From Anaspis maculata (Eukaryota > Arthropoda > Insecta > Coleoptera > Scraptiidae), in assembly GCA_949128115.1 (NCBI GenBank), contig OX421963.1, positions 41,833,979 through 41,897,978 on the forward strand: a stretch of 64,000 nt of DNA, read 5' to 3'. The notes below the pieces were generated by a model. That model worked only from the letters and a program-made list of their open reading frames with translations, was not told where the DNA came from and did no database searches. Numbering within the stretch: position 1 is the first letter of the stretch; each line of letters begins with the position of its first letter. This document shows, piece after piece, positions 56,442 to 64,000 of the stretch. Made by a program: the position numbers and the translations under genes.

Positions 56442-57081
56442 CTTAAGAGTCCTCTGTACGCTCAGAGTGGCTCCAACTAAAATGCTTCTGAATCGAAGCC
56501 GGTGATTTTCTTCGAACTGGCATTTGGAGATTCCACTTCATGTTTCTATATAAACATGTTAACGGAAAAAAATCCGAGAAAAACCGATCACAGCCGAAGA
56601 TAGTCAAATCTTACGCGCACCACCCTAGGGCCTTTATTTGACATGAAACAATAATCAATTTTTCAGGGTGGACTCTCAACAGTATTCTGCACAATCATAC
56701 CGGGTGGTTTTTCAGTAAAAAAATTTCAGCTGAAGATATGGAGCTCCAAATTTTTGAGCATTTTTTTGATAATTTTCACAGCCAAATAACTTCGGCTCCA
56801 GATATTTTATTAAAAAATCACCCGGTACGTTGGTGCAGAATATTGTGGAGAGTCCACCTTCAAAAAAGAAATTTTCTTCCAAGTCAAATAAAGGCCCTAG
56901 AATGGCCCCCGTAAAATTTGACTATCTTCGGCTGTGATCGGATTTTCTCGGGTTTTTTCCCTTTCACATGTTTGTATGGAGATATGAAGTATAATCACCA
57001 AATACCAGTTGGAAGAGAATAACCGCCTTCGATTTAGAGGCCTTTTAGTCGGAGCTGCTTTAAGCGTACAGAGGACTCTTA
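56442..57081. mobile_element. Palindromic element, 640 bp
   Basis: TTAAGAGTCCTCTGTACGCT at the left pairs with AGCGTACAGAGGACTCTTAA at the right. Arms of about 290 bp share GATCACAGCCGAAGATAGTC and its inverse. Ends read TTAAGAG; no gene. Confidence 0.85.
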
Positions 57082-57800
57082 ATCAAAATTTCCTCTCTTT
57101 TTTGACAGTGACATTTACCGTTGGCAGATCACGTTGAAAATAGTATTTTCTCTTCTACCATGAACTAAAAAAAAAACAAATTGAAGACGTCTCGCGTCAA
57201 GCCCCACCATCCATCCCATTTTCTCTCAAGAATACAACATTCAACTTTATTGGAAATTAGTCGGGATTTTGGCAGAGCGCAAACAATTCCTCGACGGTTT
57301 TTTCCCCGTGCAATTCGCAAGTGAGCCAATTCAGCATCACCGGGTAGGGTAGGAAGGATCGGTACAAGATGTTCTCCACTGAGTTCATCACCGAGTTGAA
57401 AGCGGGGTGGTCTAGAACTGGTTTACTTCAATACTACTTCCGTGTGTATTTGTGGCTCTTCCTTTGCCTATAAAAATGCGGCAAAGAGTCGGGTGCCTCC
57501 ACCAACTTTATCTTCAGTGCTTCCAATGTTGGAATCCAGAAGAAAAAAAATTCCTCCAAATTGAACGCCTGGTCGTTTTGCACCGCTATACATGTCACCC
57601 TGTATAAACTTTACTCATGTTTCATTGAGTTTCTTATTCACAGTTGTGGATTATCAGAAAATTGGGCTAAGCGACAGCACAAACAGATTTCAAATCGTCC
57701 AAACAAATAAGAGTTATCCCAATTTGCAAAGGTGCAAAATTTTCGGTGTGCCGTATTATTCAATGTTGCGTAGTTTAGATGTAGGCCACAAATTTTTGTG

Positions 57801-58292
57801 TATATTTCTGGAAAGTGTCAGCTGGATCAGGTCAAGCAAAATTAACTGCAGCTGCACTATCAACTATTACCATGTCAACTTGAGCTAATGCAATTGAATG
57901 GCTGTCTTCGTCTTTCCAGACAGGTAAGCAGATCAGCCTTCTTTCCGAAACGGATTTCACCATTATCTGATGGTGCCGAGGATGGTGCAGGTGGATAAGC
58001 TTGATTCTCATACTTGAAAAAGTCTTCCAAATCTCCGTCGCGAGCTTGGCAAGCGATGTAAAGTCTCGAAAATAAACTACCATTGTGGTATTTCCCTTTT
58101 GTTCCTGTTTTGTTTGTACGTTGGTATGCCTGAAGTAGGTATACCGTCTTTGAAGAAAACTCGGTAGGTTTTACCGACGGAGGAGAGAGATGGGCGCTAG
58201 GCGCGCACGGCAGCGGGGAGATGAACGGGACAGTGTGCGTAGGCGTAGTTCATTTGACATATTTCACAACAATTATTGTATGACATATAATA
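57801..58292. other. Unassigned stretch
   Basis: A minus-strand frame at 57832-58083 (MVVYFRDFTSLAKLATEIWK) looks protein-like but is unrecognised; it could be a relic exon. Confidence 0.35.
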
Positions 58293-58464
58293 GCTGTATT
58301 ACACTACACAATTTCTTGTAGTCATTGTTTTTTGACACTATTTTGGCAGATTGCACAAGAAATTGTACAATCTGCCAAAGTAGTGTCAAAAAACAATGAA
58401 CTTGATTGTTTAACTGACAGATTGTACAAGAAGTTGTACAAGAAATTGTGTAGTGTAATACAGC
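58293..58464. mobile_element. MITE with 28-bp terminal repeats
   Basis: GCTGTATTACACTACACAAT after TA pairs with ATTGTGTAGTGTAATACAGC before TA. An inner perfect palindrome (GACACTA, TTGTACAATC region) makes almost the whole unit foldable. Confidence 0.82.
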
Positions 58465-58793
58465 TATGAGATACATCTTACAATGTATTGGCTTCAGTTT
58501 TTTCAGTGTATGAATGGAAAAATAGCATTTCAAGCGATTTGTTTTAAATGGTAATAATGTTGATAGTAATTGAGAATAGCACAAATTGTGAGTTAAAAAG
58601 CGCCACAGGCAAAATTTCTTCGAGAGAATTGGCCGCCAAAGCTTGACGCCCAAGGCGGTCGCCTCGCTCGCCACACCCTAAAACCGGCCCTGCACACACA
58701 CACTCATACACACACAATTTTTATAAATCATCATTCAGGTACAGGCACAGAACTCAGTTCATGCATGTAGCAACAAAGATACAGTGGGCGATT

Positions 58794-59089
58794 TTACATC
58801 AAAAATGTTTCTTCAGGACATGTCAAATTGAAAACATGGAGAATTTTGGAGCAGGTGTCTGGAGCTGGCACAAAAGCATGAAATTTTAATTTCAAATCGT
58901 CGAAATATACGTAGAATTCTTTTGGCTGAAACGTGGTATCATCACTGATGACAATGATTAGTGACTGAATGGAGTCACCCCTTATTTTCTTTTGATCGAT
59001 AATTTTTTGGATTTCCAGAAGCGAGGCTCCAATGACTTGCGAATCTTTGATAGTGAACCGCTTCAACGTTTTGCGATTTGGGCCCTTTT

Positions 59090-59124
<35 letters not shown>

Positions 59125-60108
59125 GTTGGAACGATCATCGTGTGCAAGAGCCACATGACTGTGAGATGTTTTCCATCTGTAACAAATATTGTTAACTTCA
59201 ATTGAATAAACAGTGATGGAATAGCTTACCTTCTGAAATATTTTGGCCTTCTTGAACAAGTCGGGTCAAGATTTTTGATCCGTTAGGATCTTTCAGTTTT
59301 CCTTGCAAAATTGGAATGATTTTGGTCAGAAAAGAATCCCATTTCAAATAGATAATTTTTATGATTGGCTGCAATACCTCGAAGTCGATGTCAATCTACA
59401 AATTAATACAGACCAATCATTTTGTCAATTTATAGGTAGGTACTTGAAATAACCACTTACCAAAACATGGAAGTTGACATGCTTGTATGCGGATCATTTT
59501 TTAATAATGGTCACGCTTGAGTCCGTTGCCTTTAACTGCATTATTTCATTCCGACGAAAATTCACAGAGTCTCTCCACAGCCGTTCCACTTCCTCCCACT
59601 GGTTTCCTTCTCGCATAAAGACCAATTCCTTTCTAATATCCTCTCCACTTTTTTCACTTACTAGTTTTTTTTTGATACATCTAGTAAGAATGAAGTAAAA
59701 TGTTAGTCATCTGAAATTGCGTCTATAAAATGAAGTCTTACTGTCCCGGACTTCTGGCAGCTTCCTCTTCTTTTGAATAGGGACTAAGGGCCGTATTCAT
59801 ACCTCGCTTTTAAGCTAAAAGCGCTATTAGAGCGATGCGCATTTAGGGGCATTTCTCATATTTCACTGTTCAAAAATACATTATTGCGATTGGGAGTGAT
59901 TGTATGTACTTAAATAATTGCAATTTTTGAACACTGAAATATGAGAAATGCCCCTAAATGCGCATCGCTCTAATAGCGCTTTTAGCTTAAAAGCGAGGTA
60001 TGAATACGGCCCTAAGCCTGCTTCCCTCAGCTTCCTTACTTGATTATAGTACTTGGTAAAAAGCTTGCGTTTTGGAGCTTTGTTCTTTTGAGGAATATGG
60101 TAAACTTC
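58794..60108 (-). pseudogene. Second SAMD3-like gene, decayed 3' half
   Basis: Minus-strand exons 59742-60108 (minus a MITE), 59461-59660, 59230-59395 and 58794-59176 keep the phases of exons 5-9 of the gene in the CACTA-like element; the 200-nt exon is the same length in both. Matching blocks: KLFTKYYNQVRKLREAG, NQWEEVERLWRDS, LIDIDFEVLQ, KRFTIKDSQVIGASL, and LKLKFHAF...ILHVFNLTCPEE. One in-frame TGA (IIKK-stop-SAYKH, near 59490) and a 225-bp MITE break it, and a 25-T run at about 59094-59122 encodes a lysine tract. Upstream exons were not found. The gap in time since decay looks modest, because most of the frame is open. Confidence 0.72.
59788..60012. mobile_element. Tourist/Harbinger-like MITE, 225 bp
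   Basis: GGGCCGTATTCATACCTCGC and its inverse close the element, flanked by TAA on both sides (59785-59787, 60013-60015). A 3-bp TAA/TTA duplication and GGGC ends fit Harbinger MITEs. Arms of about 75 bp pair closely. It lies inside an exon of the second SAMD3-like gene. Confidence 0.88.
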
Positions 60109-60173
60109 CTGAAAGAGAGTCAGTGTATTTTCAGTTACAAGTTCTTCACATATAACTTAACCTTAGAGTTAAG

Positions 60174-60322
60174 CCTGAGTGTCACGATACTATTTTCATA
60201 CTATGTTCATGCTAGAAATCAACGACTAGAAACGACAAATTCATCAATTCCCTAGCAACCTAGTCTCTCGTGCTATACTTCCAGCATAAAAATAGTACGA
60301 AAATAGTATCGTGACACTCAGG
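60174..60322. mobile_element. Palindromic MITE, 149 bp
   Basis: CCTGAGTGTCACGATACTAT and its exact inverse are the ends; arms are about 26 bp. Intron of the second SAMD3-like gene. Confidence 0.82.
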
Positions 60323-60949
60323 TTTTATGTAACGTCAATGATGTAACGAAGAATTGAAGATTGAATTTTGGATGAGTACTTATATTTTTTGTTGAAATTT
60401 AAAATAAGTTGCAATCGGCGTGAAGCTTCATCTAGACCAGGTGTTTCCAAAGTAACCTGAACGAGGCTTGAAAATTCGAGGAAGCGACCCCTTATTTAAG
60501 TTCATGATGAAGAGTTGGCTTCTTTTGTTTTCACTGATTTTCTACGACACTTGATATTGTTCATTGGCTAAAATCATATTTTTCGACTTTGGTCGTATAT
60601 AGGCGCTCTGCACATTTTGAATATCCCGCTCGTTTCAGCACCCTCATGCGGCAGTCGCGAACATATGTGTGAGGAAAATTGTCACTAATGAAGTTTATGA
60701 ATTGTTGAAATTGACATTTGCAGGGGGTACGATTATTTTAATGGCATTGTTGCTATGGAAATAGATAACTTCCTGCAGGGAAAGTACAAAACAACCGCAA
60801 CTTTTGGCGCTGAAGCAAATCCGCAGAGTGCCTATAGGTATTGGCTTCATTATTTTGACACGCAAAACAGTGTCGTACGGAACCTGTCAATTTTAATTTG
60901 ACTCTGCTGTCAAGCGATATTCTCAATAATTTCCAGACCTCAAGACTGA
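60323..60949. other. Unassigned stretch
   Basis: On the minus strand, RRLQLILNFNKKYKYSSKIQ near 60360-60430 faintly resembles the fourth exon of the SAM gene, but this is not secure. Confidence 0.3.
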
Positions 60950-61094
60950 CCTCGGATTCCACCAAAATTTTAAGAGCAGATCAAATCTATTACGCTGATA
61001 GTTGCTATGTACTAGCCAATAGGATAGCCAGTTGCTTAGTTACTATCAAAGTGATAAAGTTATCGCGTTGATAAAAGTTTGGTGGAACCCGAGG
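60950..61094. mobile_element. MITE, 145 bp, TGA target duplication
   Basis: CCTCGGATTCCACCAAAATT and AGTTTGGTGGAACCCGAGG are inverted ends, with TGA on each side (60947-60949, 61095-61097). Confidence 0.78.
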
Positions 61095-61154
61095 TGAGAC
61101 GCAAAATAGGAAAAATAGTATATTATACTCGTTTCATAAGACATAATATTGTCC

Positions 61155-61386
61155 CACTCGTTCCTTTGAATCAATCCGTCTGAGTTTATTCCTTGACAGA
61201 AATCTATCATTCAGGTCTTTTTGGATAGCCACAAGGATGTAGAGACAATACAAATAGAATACCATATGTCATCACGGATTTTTACGGTTGCGTAGGAACC
61301 AGGCAAATCCATCATTCAAAAAAAGGTTGGCTGATTTTTTATGCCTCAATATCCGTGACGACGGTGGTGATAACATAATTATGGTC

Positions 61387-61437
<51 letters not shown>

Positions 61438-61980
61438 GTTTTACGACGCATCAACTACAAGGTTATTAGCGTCGACGGGACATTCAGTGGGTTTTTGGTA
61501 CACGTCTGAATCATACTTGAATTGCCTACTGTTAACTATGTGAGGCCACAGTACTCCGATAGCACTCAACTCTGTAGTCAGAAATCCATTTTTTCTGTAA
61601 CCGCTGTAGTCAGACAGGTGCAGATATGGCATAGTAAGGTCGGAACAATTTTCAGAACGATCGGACAACACAAAATATCCATGGACGAGGCGGGATTCGA
61701 ACCCGCGCGGTAGATCACGACTGGCTTGGCGCGCCAACACCAAGACCACTCGGCCACCGCCGCTCCTCTTCTCTATTTGTATTGTCTATACTTTGGTTTG
61801 AACCTATAAATATTTTCAGAATCCAAAAAAATTCAAATTTTGAAAAAAAATAATTTTTGGATTTTGAAAAGGTCTTTAGGCTCAAACCAAGATAAATCCT
61901 TGTAGCTTTCCAAAAAAAAACCTGAATGATAGATTTCTGTCAAGGAATGAACTCGGACGGATTGATTCCGCAACGCCGTA
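61155..61980. repeat. Inverted arms interrupted by a SINE
   Basis: 61155-61255 and 61888-61975 are inverted copies (ATCAATCCGTCTGAGTTTAT against ATGAACTCGGACGGATTGAT). The SINE at 61393-61766 entered the loop. Confidence 0.78.
61393..61766 (-). mobile_element. tRNA-derived SINE with poly(A) tail
   Basis: Read on the minus strand: a tRNA-like head from about 61764 with A box TGGCCGAGTGGT and B box GGTTCGAATCC, the class II (Ser/Leu-type) form; a body of about 250 nt; the 3' end TTGATGCGTCGTAAAACATT; then about 40 A. Target duplication TCTTCTCT at 61385-61392 and 61767-61774. It is not a functional tRNA gene: it continues into the SINE body and is flanked by the duplication. The A and B boxes should act as its internal RNA polymerase III promoter. 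Confidence 0.88.
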
Positions 61981-62715
61981 TTTCACCAATAGTCCAGTAA
62001 AATGAGGCGATTTTTATGCTAAAGTTGGAACTAATTGGGGACTCGATGAAAAAAATTAAGCAATGTAGAGAATGAAAAAATGAGTAAGAAAAACCAAAGT
62101 TTCATTTCCAGCCATCCCGAGAACCATGGTAAAAAAAATGAAGAAGATGGAAAAAACCTTCTCCGCGGCCTTTTTTCTGAAACGCTAAGAGAACGGTGGG
62201 AGATGTGTGAAAACTGTCAGAGACAAATTTGTAGAGAATTTGATAATTTACAAAAAAGTCCCCGAGGGCATACATCTAACTTCTTTAGTTTAGCCAATAA
62301 TCGCGATCAAAGTGGCGCGCCGGTCCAGTGGAGTGGAAAAACTGTCCGCTTGCCATTCCTCCTGGAATGCTGCGAGGACGACAAGAGATATCCAAAAATT
62401 GCGAGTTACAAAGTTGTAGAGAATTGAATGCCCCACTAGAAAGTCTCTGAGGCCAATCATTAGCTTTCTTAGTTTAGCCGTGAACTAGGCTCGAAGTTGC
62501 GCGATCCTGTTAATGAAGCAGTTCTTTTGGGAAACTTACAAAAATCCTAGACTCGATGAAAAATATATGACAATGTAGAGGATGAAAAACTGGATCTTAG
62601 AAACCAAAGTTTCATTCCACACCGTTCCGAAAAATCTGAGAAAAAAAATAAAAACCTAACAAATTGCGATTTTCACTCCCAGTTTCCACACTGAATACTG
62701 AAATAAACGTGATAA
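61981..62715. repeat. Direct repeat, about 510-bp period
   Basis: ACTCGATGAAAAAAATTAAG at 62041 recurs with changes at 62552, followed in both by AACCAAAGTTTCATT. GTAGAGAATT phrases recur and also begin the terminal palindrome, so this may be part of its left arm. Confidence 0.5.
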
Positions 62716-63957
62716 ATATGAAAAATGTGGACAGACAAGCTTGTAGAGAATTAAATTATCTATAAAAAATCACGTGACGTCATGTATCTATCCTTTCCGA
62801 CTTAGCTGCGGAGCGCTATTAAAGTTGGGGCACATGACTCGTGAGGCGCCGCATCTGACCAAACTGCTACGACCGACGTTCCGGTGATTGTTCGATTGAT
62901 TATAAAACATGATGAAAGATTTTAAACAATTGCAAGCTTCCTTTAACGTCTGGTTACTATTGTTAAAAATGAACTTCGCGGATGAACGCTCTGTTCTCTA
63001 TAAATTTTCTTGTTCGGCAGAATTAAAACTGAGATACTCGTACTTTGTAACACAATATAATCATTGGAAGACATGTGGGACGTTTCATAGGAAGATGTTT
63101 TTTAACAATTTTTTTTATGAACAATGATGACGCCTTCTTCATTTATATGGCGGCGATATTGCATGGGAGCAGGACGGATTTTCATCGACATATGGTGGTG
63201 GCGCGTCTTCAACGGCACATCGCTCTTCATCCTTGTCGTCGTAGTCTTCATCGTCTTCCGAGACGACAATGCAGGAAGCATTCAAACGGGTAGCTCCACC
63301 GGAATGGTGGCAGAATTCGGTGCGCTTGAGCCCAGCTTTCCTGCATCCGCAAAGCTTTTCGCAGTGCAGGAAATCAGCCGAAGAAGATATATTTTCGAGA
63401 GCTACTTGATCCTGAGTTCCAATTGGCATCAGTAGGGAATTATTAAGCTTCCAACCCCATTATTCAGGTGAACAGTTATTATTTCCGAGCCACTGCTGAA
63501 TTTGGTGGTAGACCCGTTTTACGTGTTCCTTGGTCGCAGACGACGTTGAGGGAAGCTGTGAAAGACCAACTGCTGTCTTTGCCCATCCTACAGCGGCTTG
63601 GAATTTTATATATTATTTGTAGTTGTCCAGCGAATACGAGTATCTCAGTTTTAATTCTGCCGAACAAAAAAATTTACAGAAAACAAAGCGTTCATCCGGG
63701 GAGTTACATTTTTAACAATAGTCACCAGATGTTGAAGGAAGCTTGCAATTGTTCAAAATCTTTCATCATGTTTTATAATCAATCGAGCAATCACCGTAAC
63801 GTCGTAGCAGTTTGACCACATGCGGCGCATCACGAGTCATGTGCCCCAACTTTAATAGCGCTTCGCAGCTAAGCCGAAAAGAATAGATACATGACGTCAC
63901 GGGATTTTTTATAGATCATTTAATCCTCTACAAGCTTGTCTGTCCATATTTTTCATT
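62716..63957. mobile_element. Palindromic element carrying a gene fragment in its loop
   Basis: Arms 62716-63040 and 63635-63957 pair closely (GACAGACAAGCTTGTAGAG, GAGATACTCGTA, TGACGTCATGTATCTAT and their inverses). The loop of about 590 bp carries a minus-strand coding relic. It probably extends beyond the window on the right. Confidence 0.82.
63137..63612 (-). pseudogene. 3' end of a second GCDTTSA-family gene
   Basis: The minus strand reads AAVGWAKTAVGLSQLPSTS, ATKEHVKRVYHQIQQWLGNN, stop, WGWKLNNSLLMPIGTQDQVA, then LHCEKLCGCRKAGLKRTEFC. The blocks line up with the exon at 27211-27519 and its preceding exon (PPTSAACEQHLFRAYFQ, WGLKSGLQGLFPL, Cys-rich tail). Three cysteines expected from the family pattern appear as R, S and R, and there is one internal stop, so it is decayed. 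An acidic tail (SEDDEDYDDKDEE) ends it. Confidence 0.65.
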
Positions 63958-64000
63958 TTTTTTTTTTTTTTTTTTTTTTTGAATGTTTTACGACGCATCA
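63958..64000 (-). mobile_element. 3' end of a second SINE copy, cut by the window edge
   Basis: A T run followed by GAATGTTTTACGACGCATCA, the reverse complement of the SINE 3' end seen at 61433-61452, in the same orientation. Confidence 0.82.

Larger units (their letters stand above)
53580..57800. mobile_element. Large composite palindrome with nested elements
   Basis: TTTATACAGGGTAACATGTA at about 53762 pairs with TACATGTCACCCTGTATAAA at about 57606, and inverted similarity continues outward to about 53590 (AAACTACGCAACA) and 57780. Between the arms lie a foldback (53923-54784), a mariner-like relic (55389-56260) and another palindrome (56442-57081). Confidence 0.75.

Noticed and set aside
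61272..61454. Lysine-rich minus-strand frame
   Set aside because: Translation of the SINE poly(A) tail.
61682..61764. Functional tRNA gene
   Set aside because: A and B boxes are present, but it continues into a SINE body with poly(A) and a target duplication.
62080..62427. 115-codon plus-strand frame
   Set aside because: Lies in a diverged direct repeat related to the terminal palindrome arms; no domain.

Overview
This is a repeat-dominated stretch of an animal genome. It is AT-rich, has spliceosomal introns (GT..AG, including GTAAGT and GTATGT donors), and carries Tc1/mariner, hAT, Harbinger, CACTA-like, LINE and tRNA-derived SINE sequence. The mix, and the arthropod-type foldback repeats with CAGGGTGTCC-like ends, suggest an insect, perhaps a hemipteran; species cannot be decided from the sequence. 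I found no convincing host gene, bacterial gene or CRISPR array.

Layout. (1) 1-18.8 kb is one old palindromic (foldback) element whose left arm runs off the window. It has been split by an intact Tc1-like transposon (151-1706), a hAT-like MITE in its loop (2459-3295), a 12.6-kb CACTA/EnSpm-like transposon (3642-16265), and a TA-flanked element (16994-18605) that itself took a 5'-inverted LINE fragment. The CACTA-like element is the most complete system here: a two-C2H2-finger transposase of 845 aa lies 2 nt downstream of the stop of a nine-exon, 564-aa SAM-domain gene, all on the minus strand between CAC-type ends. (2) 19-34 kb holds decayed hAT, MADF, RTE-like LINE and 'GCDTTSA' family pseudogenes, broken up by foldbacks and MITEs. 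(3) 34.9-41.7 kb is a Jockey-superfamily-like LINE whose ORF1 and ORF2 share one frame and are separated by a single UAG in a leaky CAR-NBA context; a 1.9-kb palindrome has split ORF2. (4) 42-58 kb is mostly foldbacks plus Harbinger, tyrosine-recombinase-like and mariner-like relics, with several unassigned stretches. (5) 58.8-64 kb has a second, decayed SAM-gene relative full of MITEs, a class II tRNA-derived SINE with target duplication, and a terminal palindrome whose loop contains the 3' end of a second GCDTTSA-family gene.

The genes do not form host pathways. They are mobile-element machinery (transposases, retrotransposon gag-like and endonuclease/RT proteins) and their debris. The strongest leads are the CACTA-like element with its near-overlapping SAM gene, the LINE readthrough architecture, and the foldback elements whose unbroken arms record pre-insertion sites.
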